Shown: positions 43,485-52,112 of the stretch, piece after piece
Position numbering within the stretch: position 1 is the first letter of the stretch
Layout: every line of letters starts with the position of its first letter
NCBI RefSeq assembly: GCF_000368025.1
Contig: NZ_KB849211.1
Location: forward strand, 856,455 to 920,454
Direction of reading: 5' to 3'
Length of the DNA: 64,000 nucleotides
Origin: Acinetobacter parvus DSM 16617 = CIP 108168
GTDB lineage: Bacteria > Pseudomonadota > Gammaproteobacteria > Pseudomonadales > Moraxellaceae
Made by a program: the position numbers and the translations under genes
The notes under the pieces: generated by a model
Databases searched by the model: none
The model's input: only the letters and a program-made list of their open reading frames with translations
Told to the model about the DNA's origin: nothing

Positions 43485-44219
43485 ATGAATCAATCCATAA
43501 AACAGTCCATCAAGGCATGGCCAGAACAAGAACGACCACGGGAACGCTTATTATCACAGGGGGCGCAGAGTTTATCCGATGCTGAGTTACTGGCGATTTT
43601 CCTACGCTCAGGCTCCAGACAGCACTCGGCGGTTGAGCTTGCCCGTATTCTGATCCAGCATTTTGGTGGACTCAACCCAATTTTTGATGCATCACTTGAA
43701 GAACTTTCCCAGTTTAACGGCATTGCCGATACCAAATACGCACAACTGATGGCGGTAAAGGAACTTGGACGGCGTTATCTGAATAATTACTTTCACCAGC
43801 AACGGCTTTGCCTAGATACATCTACATTGGTGCTTGACTATCTACGCTATGAACTGCAAGGTGAAAAACAGGAAGTGTTTGCGGTGCTGTGTCTGGATGC
43901 TGAGCTCAGGAAACTGCATTTTAAGAAACTGTTTTTTGGATCACAGCATAGTTGCAGTGTATCCATTAACCAGACCTTGCGTTATGTGCTTCAGCAACAG
44001 GCCTGCCAAATCGTGATTGCACATAATCATCCTTATGGCATTGCCCAGCCCTCGCACGAAGATATTTACCTCACCCAGCAATTGAAACAAGCCTGCCAGT
44101 TACTTGAAATCCAGTTGCTTGATCACTTTATTATTTCACCTGAAAACCATTTTTCCTTTTCTGAGCAACAACTACTCAAACCTGTCCGAATCAAACAATC
44201 TGATCTTGACAAAGCCTAG
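43485..44219 (+). CDS. radC: RadC-family JAB/MPN protein
   Basis: 244 residues with an N-terminal helix-hairpin-helix region (LSDAELLAIFLRSGSRQHSA) and a C-terminal JAB domain. The metal site H-x-H-x10-D is intact (HNHPYGIAQPSHED, about 193-206) with the upstream Glu in EVFAVLCLD. The name comes from an old link with DNA repair that is not supported; JAB proteins are usually peptidases. Conserved neighbour of coaBC. Confidence 0.93.
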   Translation: MNQSIKQSIKAWPEQERPRERLLSQGAQSLSDAELLAIFLRSGSRQHSAVELARILIQHFGGLNPIFDASLEELSQFNGIADTKYAQLMAVKELGRRYLNNYFHQQRLCLDTSTLVLDYLRYELQGEKQEVFAVLCLDAELRKLHFKKLFFGSQHSCSVSINQTLRYVLQQQACQIVIAHNHPYGIAQPSHEDIYLTQQLKQACQLLEIQLLDHFIISPENHFSFSEQQLLKPVRIKQSDLDKA

Positions 44220-44263
44220 AGCAAACAGGAACATCAGCAGATAAAATTAATGATTCAAACAAC

Positions 44264-45175
44264 ATGATTGTCCGTGACCAGCCAAGTATTTTTAAGGTTT
44301 TATTTTCATGGCGTGGGACGATTTTACCCAAAATTTTACCCTCTCTTGGTTTTGTCATGTTGATCTCCGCCATTATTGGTGGAATTGAATATATTGATCT
44401 ATACCGCTTCCCTGAAATCCCCCTTGTCGGCTTTACCCTGATTGGTGTTGTGCTTTCTATCTTCCTTGGTTTTAAAAATACCGCATGCTATGACCGTTGG
44501 TGGGAAGCACGTAAACTTTGGGGCGTTTTGATTGCCACATCACGACACTTTGACCGCGATTGCCGAATCTTAACCCAGGCACGGCGTGAACGTGTGATTC
44601 AGCATGTGATTGTATTTGCCAATGTATTACGCGACCGTTTACGCCATCAAACCGCCAACCCAACTGAACTGACAGAAACCAGTGGTTTAAGCCAGCAGGC
44701 GCTTAACCAGCTTTACCAGCAGCACAATGCGCCACAATATACCCTGAGCCTGATCCAGTGGGAGCTGTTACAGGCCCTGAAAGATGGGGAAATCTCCGAT
44801 ATTATTTATACGCAGATGAATCACCATGTCGCGGCCTTAAGTGAAATGCATACGGGTTGTGATCGGATTGCCAATACTCCCATTCCTTTTGCCTATTCAG
44901 TTTTGCTGAACCGAACCGTTTATTTCTTCTGCTTTATGTTGCCTTTTAGCCTGGGTTCTTTACTGGGTTTGGTGACACCCCTCTTGGTTGGAATTTTGGC
45001 TTATACCTTTCTAGGCCTCGATGCCTTAAGTACAGAAATTGAAGAGCCTTTCGGTACTCAGAGTAATGACCTGCCACTGGATGCAATGGTACGTACCATT
45101 GAAATTGAATTATTGAGTACCTTAGGTCGTCCAACACCACCACCGATTCAGGCACATGATCATAATCTGTTGTAA
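44264..45175 (+). CDS. Bestrophin-family (UPF0187) membrane protein
   Basis: 303 residues. Visible features: an N-terminal PSIFKVLFSWRGTILPKILPSLGFVMLISAIIG helix, the highly conserved NTACYDRWWEARKLWGVLI segment and a C-terminal four-helix part ending PFGTQSNDLPLDAMVRTIE. Bacterial bestrophins are pentameric ion channels or transporters. Starts about 44 bases after radC. Confidence 0.93.
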   Translation: MIVRDQPSIFKVLFSWRGTILPKILPSLGFVMLISAIIGGIEYIDLYRFPEIPLVGFTLIGVVLSIFLGFKNTACYDRWWEARKLWGVLIATSRHFDRDCRILTQARRERVIQHVIVFANVLRDRLRHQTANPTELTETSGLSQQALNQLYQQHNAPQYTLSLIQWELLQALKDGEISDIIYTQMNHHVAALSEMHTGCDRIANTPIPFAYSVLLNRTVYFFCFMLPFSLGSLLGLVTPLLVGILAYTFLGLDALSTEIEEPFGTQSNDLPLDAMVRTIEIELLSTLGRPTPPPIQAHDHNLL

Positions 45176-45533
45176 ATTATAATTTTTTCACTTATGTGGT
45201 CAATATAAAAAGTGTCGATATAACAATATTCAAAAAGTTGAAATCGGCACTTCTCAAACAGAGACACGATTGTGCATTTGGCTTAAACAACAAAATTTTC
45301 AAATACCAGTGGATGAAAACCAACTTAAGCTGATGGAAACAATTTTCTTCACCAAGCTTTTAATGTTCTCACAAAAGCAATACCTGACCATTAAGAACCA
45401 GCAGACTCAAGATATTATTTGGCAGTCGTAGTATAGAACAATGGAAATCCATGAGGCATCCAATGCGCTTTCCATAACAGAATCATGAAGAATATAATTG
45501 ATCAAAAATATTTCTAACTTTTTCATTCCATTA
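45176..45533. other. Intergenic region with a start-less open frame
   Basis: About 360 bases between the bestrophin gene and the PHP gene. An open frame without ATG (45189-45431, plus strand) reads protein-like (CRYNNIQKVEIGTSQTETRL and FQIPVDENQLKLMETIFFTK) and ends at TAG. It may be the end of a lost gene. No other gene, tRNA or clear hairpin was found. Confidence 0.35.
45189..45431 (+). pseudogene. Possible truncated coding remnant
   Basis: 81 codons in frame after a TAA, no start codon, ending at TAG 45429. Composition and register (RLCIWLKQQNFQIPVDENQL) suggest former coding sequence. Family not recognised. The neighbouring bestrophin gene ends cleanly, so this is not its extension. Confidence 0.3.
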
Positions 45534-46385
45534 TCATCTAAAACTTTCCCACACCCCTTTTTGTCCATCAGCAACTTTTGGGGTATTACCAAGCTTAATC
45601 CACGGCATATTGTCTCCATGAAAATCGCTGCCAATTGAAACCGCTAAACCATATTCCTGAATCATCCGATCCACCATGTGTCGCGTAGAAAGCGCTTCAC
45701 TACTGGCAGGAAGCTCAACCGCATCACCACCAAACTCAGCAAATAACTGAATCAAATAACGGATATTGGTTGCAGACAAATCATAACGGGTCGGATGTGC
45801 CAATACCGCAAAGCCCTGGCTGGCATGAATCACATCAATGGTCTCTTTTAAACCTACCCCATCAAATTTGACAAAAGCCTTTTTGCCCTCTTTCAGGAAA
45901 CGGTCAAATGCCTGTTGAGGACGAGCGACAACATTTTTTTCAACCAAAGTTTTGGCAATATGGGTTCGCGTCACCCGATCTGCCTGACCATCCACTTTTG
46001 CCAATACATCTGGATAAATATCAAAACCGATACATTTTTCCAATAACTCACAAATCAGTTTTGCCCGCTCAGCCCGCACTTTTTTCTGATTTTCCAGCAT
46101 TGCCTTGATAGGAACCTCATCCTGCATATTCAATGCAACGATATGCACCCCATAACTCTTTTTAGTGCTGGGACGTGACCACTGACTAGAAATTTCCACA
46201 CCAGAAATAATTTGAATATCATGATCTTGAGCATAATCTCTCGCCCTTGCCACACCGTCCATCGTGTCATGGTCGGTCAGGGCTAAGGTCTGGATTTTTA
46301 AGTCAACCGCAGCCTGTACCAATTGTTCAGGAGACAAGGTACCGTCTGAAATGAAACTATGCGTATGTAAATCGACACCGAACAT
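45534..46385 (-). CDS. PHP-domain phosphoesterase (TrpH/RNase AM-like)
   Basis: 283 residues. The PHP metal site is clear: DLHTHSFISDG at the N-terminus, LTDHDTMDGV about 35-45, GVEIS and a C-terminal SIGSDFHGDN. The family includes E. coli Rnm (YciV/TrpH), a 5'-3' exoribonuclease that matures rRNA 5' ends. The neighbours here (yciB, yciI) fit that assignment, as yci genes cluster with it in E. coli. Confidence 0.88.
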   Translation of the reverse strand: MFGVDLHTHSFISDGTLSPEQLVQAAVDLKIQTLALTDHDTMDGVARARDYAQDHDIQIISGVEISSQWSRPSTKKSYGVHIVALNMQDEVPIKAMLENQKKVRAERAKLICELLEKCIGFDIYPDVLAKVDGQADRVTRTHIAKTLVEKNVVARPQQAFDRFLKEGKKAFVKFDGVGLKETIDVIHASQGFAVLAHPTRYDLSATNIRYLIQLFAEFGGDAVELPASSEALSTRHMVDRMIQEYGLAVSIGSDFHGDNMPWIKLGNTPKVADGQKGVWESFR

Positions 46386-46430
46386 GGTTTGTATTATGCT
46401 ATCTGACCTATTTCACCACTGTACTGTAAC

Positions 46431-47042
46431 ATGAAAGCGTTGCTCGACTACCTCCCACTGATTATCTTCTTTTATTTTTATAAAACCACCGATCCCAAAG
46501 ATAGTCACCATCCATTACTGGAGCTTGTGGGCAGTGCAGGAAATACTGATCAAAACCATATTCTGGTTGCGACCTGTGCGCTACTGATCTCGACCCTTGT
46601 GGTCTATGGTTGCCTGTTCTTTTTCCAGAAGTTCAAACTGGAAAAAATGCAGTGGTTTATCGTTGTCATGTCAGTGGTTTTTGGTGGAATTACACTGGCA
46701 TTCAGTGATGTGACCTATATCAAAATGAAAGCGGTCATTATCAATATCGGGATTGGAATAGGTTTTCTGGTTACGCCCCTGTTTAACAAAGAACGTGAAC
46801 CGATTATTAAAAAACTTTTGGGTTCGTTGCTTGAACTGACACCAAAAGGCTGGATGCGTCTAAACTGGGCATGGTGTGGGCAGTTCTTCTTGTTGGCGTC
46901 ACTGCATTTCTTCTTTGGCTTTGTATTTATGCAGGGAAAATACTGGGGCGAATTCACGGCTTTCGGCGATATTATCGTTTCTATCAGTTACCTTGCTGTT
47001 ATACTGATTTGCTTAAGAAAGCATTTTAAAGCCACTGACTAA
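46431..47042 (+). CDS. yciB: Inner membrane protein YciB (IspZ family)
   Basis: 203 residues with five to six membrane helices (MKALLDYLPLIIFFYFYKTTDPK is close to the E. coli start). The E. coli family pattern is present (WFIVVMSVVFGGITLAFSD; WMRLNWAWCGQFFL). YciB affects cell-envelope synthesis and septation. A 16-residue loop after TTDPK is longer than in E. coli. Diverges from the PHP gene. Confidence 0.9.
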   Translation: MKALLDYLPLIIFFYFYKTTDPKDSHHPLLELVGSAGNTDQNHILVATCALLISTLVVYGCLFFFQKFKLEKMQWFIVVMSVVFGGITLAFSDVTYIKMKAVIINIGIGIGFLVTPLFNKEREPIIKKLLGSLLELTPKGWMRLNWAWCGQFFLLASLHFFFGFVFMQGKYWGEFTAFGDIIVSISYLAVILICLRKHFKATD

Positions 47043-47065
47043 CCTGAATCATTTGAGCGACTACT

Positions 47066-47368
47066 ATGCCATATTTTGTCCTGACCTGTACTGATCACGA
47101 AGGTACCTTAGAAAAACGTTTAGCAATTCGCCCCCAGCATGTAGAGCGTCTACAAAAGCTGGATGATGAGGGTCGCTTAATTGCTGCGGGTGCGCATCCA
47201 AAAGACCCGAATGATCCACAGGCTGGATTTTTAGGCAGCACCATCATTGTTGAATTTGAGAGTCGTGAAGCACTGGATGCATGGATTCAGGAAGAGCCAT
47301 TTTTAAAAGAAGGGATTTACGCAAAGATTGAAGTAAAACCTTTCAACAAAGCTTTTCCAAAAGGGTAA
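47066..47368 (+). CDS. yciI: YciI-family protein
   Basis: 100-residue ferredoxin-like protein with the conserved His and Asp pattern (TDHEGTLEKRLAIRPQHVERL and AAGAHPKDPNDPQAGFLGST). The fold is known; the reaction is not, though a ring- or lactone-related activity has been proposed for relatives. It starts 24 bases after yciB, so the two are probably co-transcribed. Confidence 0.9.
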   Translation: MPYFVLTCTDHEGTLEKRLAIRPQHVERLQKLDDEGRLIAAGAHPKDPNDPQAGFLGSTIIVEFESREALDAWIQEEPFLKEGIYAKIEVKPFNKAFPKG

Positions 47369-47371
47369 GTC

Positions 47372-47815
47372 ATGCAAGTTGCCATTAAAAGTCTATTCGC
47401 TTTTTGTTTATTCAGCTCAAGCGTATGGGCCGTTGAACCTCCATCTCCCACACCAGCAGTACAACCGAAATCATCTGTTACAGCCACTGCTACAAATGTG
47501 ACTGGCACGGCAGCAAAGCCTCTGACGGCTGAACAAATTGCCAAGGCAAAACAGCAACAAGAAGCCAAAGTCAAAGCATTGGTTCAAGATCAAGCCAATC
47601 GCCTAAAACAACTTGAAAATGCCAATCTTGAAGCGCTCTCGCAAAATCAAGAATTACAACTCAAAAATGACAATCTTACTGTTCAGGTGCAGGTTCTACA
47701 AAGTGAACGCAGTGCCCAAATGTTCCTTTATGGCGCGATGACCATTGCGGTCGGGGTAATTCTAGGTTTCTTTATTGCCAGTTATGTTCACACTAAACGC
47801 CGCCGTCAGTGGTAA
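47372..47815 (+). CDS. Exported coiled-coil protein with C-terminal membrane anchor
   Basis: 147 residues. Signal peptide about 1-21 (LFAFCLFSSSVWAVEP), a Pro/Thr/Ser linker, then a coiled coil (about 60-118, heptad-like QANRLKQLENANLEALSQNQ), then a membrane helix (MFLYGAMTIAVGVILGFFIA) and a basic end (YVHTKRRRQW). The order resembles SH3-domain proteins of the TIGR04211 type without the SH3 part. Begins 4 bases after yciI. Function unknown. Confidence 0.7.
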   Translation: MQVAIKSLFAFCLFSSSVWAVEPPSPTPAVQPKSSVTATATNVTGTAAKPLTAEQIAKAKQQQEAKVKALVQDQANRLKQLENANLEALSQNQELQLKNDNLTVQVQVLQSERSAQMFLYGAMTIAVGVILGFFIASYVHTKRRRQW

Positions 47816-47833
47816 AACACGATTTCTTTATTT

Positions 47834-49738
47834 ATGTCTCACTCATCAAAATTGCAAACTGCTGAATTAGACTGGGAAATAGTCGATGACATCGAAATTC
47901 CTATTTCTAAGCAATTCGGTGATGTTTACTTCTCTAAAGACAATGGTTTGCTTGAAACCCGACATGTATTTTTAAATGGCAATGATTTAACCGAACGCCT
48001 TTCTCAATTACATGATTATCAATATTTTTGTGTAGGTGAAACTGGTTTTGGTACAGGACTCAATATTTTGACCCTGTGGCAACTCTGGCAACAAGTTCGC
48101 TTAGATAATCACAGCCATTTACATGTTGTCAGCGTTGAAAAATTTCCATTAAATAAAGCTGATTTGATCCGTGCACTGAATGTTTGGACTGAACTCAAAC
48201 CTTTAGCAGAAAAACTGATTCAGCAATATCCCTTGCCAATTGCAGGTTGTCATCGCTTAAGTTTTCCTGAAGAACGTTTTAGTATTGATTTATGGCTAGG
48301 TGATGCTCAGGATATTTTTCCAACGATTCCCAAAACCCAAACAGTGAATGCATGGTTTTTGGACGGTTTTGCCCCATCTTGTAATCCAGATATGTGGCAA
48401 GCAAATGTCTTAGATCATATGGTGCGTTTATCTGATTTTGGAACAACTTTCGCATCCTTTAGTGTCGCAGGCATATTAAAACGTGGGCTTAAACAACACG
48501 GCATCCAAATCAGCCGTCCACGCGGTTTTGGGCACAAGCGGGAAATGCTCAAGGCGATTTGGCTAGATACCTCCCAAACTGAAACCCAGTCGCAAGATTC
48601 AGAAACAACTATTGCAGCTCCACCAAAGTCCGAAACATCAAAGCAACGTAAAATCGCCATCATTGGCGCAGGAATCGCAGGTTTAAGCTCAGCGTGGGCA
48701 TTTGCTCAACGAGGACATCAAGTTACGATCTACGAGCAAAATGAGCCACTTTCAGGTGCATCTGGCAATCCACTGGCGTTGCTCAATCCAAAACTATGCC
48801 CAATTGAACAGGCGCATGAACACTTGATGACCTTGAGTTGGCAACATGCCTTGAATTTTTATCCCAGATTCAAGGCTTTTAGATCCATTCAGGTTCAACA
48901 GATTGCCTTAAAAAATGCGGATGAATTGTTAGGTCTGGTTGAGCAATATCCTGAAAAAGTATTATCTGCAAATACAAAGCAAACAGACAACTCTATTCCG
49001 CAGACTGAGTTTTCAAGCATAACCTTAAATCAGGCAGGTGCAGTTTCCCCTCATCAGTTACGTGATGAGATTTTACAACATGCTAATATTCGAATAGAAA
49101 AAGTAAAAATTTCTCGATTAGAGTCGACTGATAGCCAAGTTACACTCTGGCAAGACCAACAAATAATTGCCATAACGGATCATGCGATTGTCTGTTGTGC
49201 TAAACAAAGTGCTGAGTTATTTGAAAATTATCCTGTCCTAAAACCAATTCGAGGACAAGTCAGCTGGGTTGAGAATAGCCAGCGGCCTTTAGCACTGGAT
49301 CAGGCTTATAGTTATGGCGGCTATTGCATGCAACTGGATACTGCTCAATTGATTCTAGGCGCATCTTTTTATCCTAATCGGGATGATGCAGAAGTGCTAA
49401 CAGAAGACCATGTGCATAACTACGAACTTATCCACAATGTCTTTCCAAAATATGCGCAAGGACTTCCCTCTGTAGATACTTGGCAAGGAAGAGCATCCGT
49501 TCGCGCACAAAGTTTAGATTATTTCCCCTTAGTTGGGAAAATACAAAATTTTGGTCAAATCTATACTTTTGCTGGTTTAGGATCGAAAGGTTTCTTATTT
49601 GCGCCATTATGTAGTGAAATCTTGGCAGCATTAATTTTAGGTGAACTTTGCCCAGTTCCTCAAAGTTTATTGGATAAATTAAATCCTCAAAGATTTCAAA
49701 AGAAATTAAAAGCTAAAAAACCTTATTATTCTGGGTAA
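47834..49738 (+). CDS. mnmC: Bifunctional tRNA wobble-uridine modification enzyme MnmC
   Basis: 634 residues. The N-terminal methyltransferase part (about 1-240) is SAM-dependent (GETGFGTGLNILTLWQLW; WFLDGFAPSCNPDMW). The C-terminal FAD-dependent oxidoreductase part (about 265-634) shows IAIIGAGIAGLSSAWAFAQRGHQ and GNPLALLNPKL. Together they turn cmnm5(s2)U34 of certain tRNAs into mnm5(s2)U34. Both domains look complete. Starts 19 bases after the previous gene. Confidence 0.96.
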   Translation: MSHSSKLQTAELDWEIVDDIEIPISKQFGDVYFSKDNGLLETRHVFLNGNDLTERLSQLHDYQYFCVGETGFGTGLNILTLWQLWQQVRLDNHSHLHVVSVEKFPLNKADLIRALNVWTELKPLAEKLIQQYPLPIAGCHRLSFPEERFSIDLWLGDAQDIFPTIPKTQTVNAWFLDGFAPSCNPDMWQANVLDHMVRLSDFGTTFASFSVAGILKRGLKQHGIQISRPRGFGHKREMLKAIWLDTSQTETQSQDSETTIAAPPKSETSKQRKIAIIGAGIAGLSSAWAFAQRGHQVTIYEQNEPLSGASGNPLALLNPKLCPIEQAHEHLMTLSWQHALNFYPRFKAFRSIQVQQIALKNADELLGLVEQYPEKVLSANTKQTDNSIPQTEFSSITLNQAGAVSPHQLRDEILQHANIRIEKVKISRLESTDSQVTLWQDQQIIAITDHAIVCCAKQSAELFENYPVLKPIRGQVSWVENSQRPLALDQAYSYGGYCMQLDTAQLILGASFYPNRDDAEVLTEDHVHNYELIHNVFPKYAQGLPSVDTWQGRASVRAQSLDYFPLVGKIQNFGQIYTFAGLGSKGFLFAPLCSEILAALILGELCPVPQSLLDKLNPQRFQKKLKAKKPYYSG

Positions 49739-49764
49739 ATTGTTATTTTAGTTGTTCATTCTTT

Positions 49765-49800
49765 AAATTTGCCAAAATACCCAAGTATTTTGGCAAATTT
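49765..49800. terminator. Bidirectional terminator between mnmC and a rhodanese gene
   Basis: Perfect 16-bp stem AAATTTGCCAAAATAC / GTATTTTGGCAAATTT with loop CCAA. It separates converging genes and can serve both. Confidence 0.9.
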
Positions 49801-49807
49801 AACTGAT

Positions 49808-50122
49808 CTATGCGCCCTGTTCTAAAGCTAAGCCAGCATCACGTGCCGCACGTGTACCGCCCATCAATACAACATATTCACGAGAATCATCTAAACCGTC
49901 TAAAAGCTCTGCTGCGCGTGGTGCTTTACTACCACCACCACATAGAATATAAATCGGCTGATCCGCTGCAACCTGAGTCAAACTATCCGCAGTTAATTCA
50001 GCAATTGGACGATTCAACGCCCCTTTGACGTGTGCCTCTGCATAAGCTTTGGCATCTCGGACATCCCAAATGACTGCGCCTTCTGGGAACTCAAATGTTG
50101 TAATTTCTTGTTTACGGATCAT
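49808..50122 (-). CDS. Rhodanese-like sulphurtransferase
   Basis: 104 residues from the ATG at 50122, which has AAGGAG upstream. A single rhodanese domain with VIWDVRDAKAYAEAHVKGALNRPI and active-site Cys in PIYILCGGGSKAPRAAELL (loop CGGGSK, somewhat variant for GlpE-type CxxGxR). Partner unknown. Diverges from yajQ. Confidence 0.88.
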   Translation of the reverse strand: MIRKQEITTFEFPEGAVIWDVRDAKAYAEAHVKGALNRPIAELTADSLTQVAADQPIYILCGGGSKAPRAAELLDGLDDSREYVVLMGGTRAARDAGLALEQGA

Positions 50123-50212
50123 TGTGCACTCCTTTGATGTAAACAACACTTGGCAAATGAAGAAAACACCCTTAGCATCTCAAATATTCTTTCCCTTTGT
50201 AAAGGTCTAACC

Positions 50213-50701
50213 ATGCCTTCTTTTGATATTGTTTCTGAATTAGAGTTATTTGAAGTCAATCACGCTGTACAAAATACAGAAAAAGAGATTGCAACACGTT
50301 TTGACTTTCGTGGACAAGACGTTTCAATTGAGTTAAATGAAAAAAATAAAGAAATCAAAATCTCAACTGAAAGTGACTTCCAATGTGAACAAGTCTATAC
50401 CATGCTTGAAAATCACTTCTATAAACGTAAGATTGATGTACAAGCTTTAGATCCACAAAAAGCGACTGCTTCTGGTAAAAATGTGGTCCAAGTGATCAAG
50501 CTGAAAGATGGACTTGACTCAGATACCGCAAAAAAAATTAATAAAGCCATTAAAGAAAGTGGCATCAAGGTGCAATCTTCTATCCAAGGAGACAAAATCC
50601 GTGTCACTGATAAAAAGCGTGATACTTTGCAACAGGTCATGAACTTTTTACGTGATCAGCAATTTGGTCTACCGCTTCAATTTAATAATTTCAAAGACTA
50701 A
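50213..50701 (+). CDS. yajQ: YajQ-family nucleotide-binding protein
   Basis: 162 residues from the ATG at 50213 (MPSFDIVSELELFEVNHAVQNT), matching the family start and length; the 21 extra codons in the longest frame are excluded. Duplicated ferredoxin-like halves (GQDVSIELNEKNKEIKIST; VQSSIQGDKIRVTDKKRDTLQ). Relatives bind nucleotides, and one (Xanthomonas XC_3703) binds cyclic-di-GMP; the role here is unproven. Confidence 0.95.
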   Translation: MPSFDIVSELELFEVNHAVQNTEKEIATRFDFRGQDVSIELNEKNKEIKISTESDFQCEQVYTMLENHFYKRKIDVQALDPQKATASGKNVVQVIKLKDGLDSDTAKKINKAIKESGIKVQSSIQGDKIRVTDKKRDTLQQVMNFLRDQQFGLPLQFNNFKD

Positions 50702-50715
50702 GCAATAGGTTCACT

Positions 50716-51210
50716 ATGGCAAAAGATAACCGTCTTTATACGCTGGTTAAAACCACTTCTAAATTTCCAAAAGGTATTCGCAGTACATTATGGAGCAAAG
50801 CCTTTGGACGAGTTGTTCCAATGGTGGGGACTGCAAACATTCGCTATTTGGAAGTCGATAAAGACCATGTCACTGTGCGCATTGAAAACCAACGTAATAT
50901 GCAAAATCATATTAAAGGGGTTCACGCAGCAGCAATGGCCTTACTCGCTGAAACGGCAACGGGTTTCCTAACAGGTTTACATATTCCTGATGATCGGATT
51001 TTGTTGATCAAATCACTGCACGTAGACTATTTAAAGGTTGCACAGGGTGGTTTAACGGCAACCGCAACTTTATCAGCCGATCAACAAAAGTTTATCGCTG
51101 ACAATGAAAAAGGCGAGTTATTGATTCCTGTGACCGTTATTGATGATTCTGGTAACGAGCCGATCCAATGCCAAATGCTTTGGGCATGGTTACCAAAACG
51201 TAAAAAATAA
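50716..51210 (+). CDS. DUF4442 hotdog-fold protein
   Basis: 164 residues. The hotdog fold is recognisable (GRVVPMVGTANIRYLEVDKD; HAAAMALLAETATGFLTGLH; LKVAQGGLTATATLSADQQ), so it may be a thioesterase-like enzyme or a substrate-binding relative. It lacks a clear catalytic Asp/Glu of known type at a position I can assign. Separated from yajQ by 14 bases, so probably co-transcribed. Confidence 0.85.
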   Translation: MAKDNRLYTLVKTTSKFPKGIRSTLWSKAFGRVVPMVGTANIRYLEVDKDHVTVRIENQRNMQNHIKGVHAAAMALLAETATGFLTGLHIPDDRILLIKSLHVDYLKVAQGGLTATATLSADQQKFIADNEKGELLIPVTVIDDSGNEPIQCQMLWAWLPKRKK

Positions 51211-51223
51211 TCTTAGATTTTAA

Positions 51224-51253
51224 AATAAAGCCCAATTCAATTTGGGCTTTATT
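51224..51253. terminator. Bidirectional terminator between DUF4442 and yciA
   Basis: Perfect 12-bp stem AATAAAGCCCAA / TTGGGCTTTATT with 6-base loop between converging genes. Confidence 0.9.
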
Positions 51254-51259
51254 GTTTTA

Positions 51260-51673
51260 TCAGCTTGCTAAAAAATCTTGCTTAATTTGTTCTGAGATTT
51301 GTCGTTTATTACCATTCACATCCACAGCAACAAATGTAAAAACACCTTGAGTAATTCGAATCGGTTCACGTGAATTGTCGTGACTATTCCATACCTCGAT
51401 TTGCACCTGTACGGAAGTATTGCCGACTTTCAAAATTTTAGTATAGCAACTAATCACATTTCCAACCTTAACAGGCACAAGGAAAGTCATTTCATTAATC
51501 GCAATTGTTGCACATCGTCCCTTACTCAAACGCTCAACATGAATCGCTCCTGCGAGATCCATCTGTGAAACAATCCATCCTCCAAATACATCACCACTCC
51601 AGTTTGTATCTGCTGGCATAGCAATATTCTGCAAGGATAAAACCCCTTCTGGATGATTTGAACGTTCAGTCAT
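51260..51673 (-). CDS. yciA: Acyl-CoA thioesterase, YciA type
   Basis: 137-residue hotdog thioesterase (MPADTNWSGDVFGGWIVSQMDLAGAIH with catalytic Asp in the MDLAGA helix; ETFLVPVKVG-like strand MTFLVPVKVGNVISC). Hydrolyses a broad range of acyl-CoA. It ends 6 bases from the shared terminator and starts 1 base after trxC ends, so trxC-yciA are one unit. Confidence 0.9.
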   Translation of the reverse strand: MTERSNHPEGVLSLQNIAMPADTNWSGDVFGGWIVSQMDLAGAIHVERLSKGRCATIAINEMTFLVPVKVGNVISCYTKILKVGNTSVQVQIEVWNSHDNSREPIRITQGVFTFVAVDVNGNKRQISEQIKQDFLAS

Positions 51674-51674
51674 G

Positions 51675-52112
51675 TTAATGTCCTTGATGGTGCTGTAATT
51701 GCTGATTTAACCATTGCTGTAGCTCTGGTGTACGTAATGCACCACTTATTCTGGCCAATTCAGTCGTCTTATTCATTAAGACCAAAGTCGGAATACTACG
51801 GACATTAAATGCGGCACTTAAACGGGGATTCGCCTCAGTATCAATTTTGGCAAAAACCACATAGGGATTTTGCTTTGCCACTTGAGCAAAATGAGGTGCC
51901 ATCATTTTACAAGGTCCACACCACTCTGCCCATAAATCGATCAGCACAGGTAAATCAGTATTGGCAATAAACTGACTAAAGTTTTGTTCATTGAGTTCAA
52001 TTGGCGCTAACGTTAATAATGGTTGATGGCATTGCCCACAGTTGGGATGAACTGCTAATTTTTCTTCAGGTACACGATTTTTTGCACCACAGGATGCACA
52101 GACAATAATCAT
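51675..52112 (-). CDS. trxC: Thioredoxin 2
   Basis: 145 residues. N-terminal zinc motif with two CxxC pairs (CASCGAKNR, CGQCH), then the thioredoxin fold with WCGPC (about 66-70) and IPTLVLM (cis-Pro). Zinc-bearing thioredoxin 2 is often induced by oxidative stress. It begins directly after the hydrolase gene stop (0-1 base), which suggests one operon hydrolase-trxC-yciA. Confidence 0.96.
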   Translation of the reverse strand: MIIVCASCGAKNRVPEEKLAVHPNCGQCHQPLLTLAPIELNEQNFSQFIANTDLPVLIDLWAEWCGPCKMMAPHFAQVAKQNPYVVFAKIDTEANPRLSAAFNVRSIPTLVLMNKTTELARISGALRTPELQQWLNQQLQHHQGH

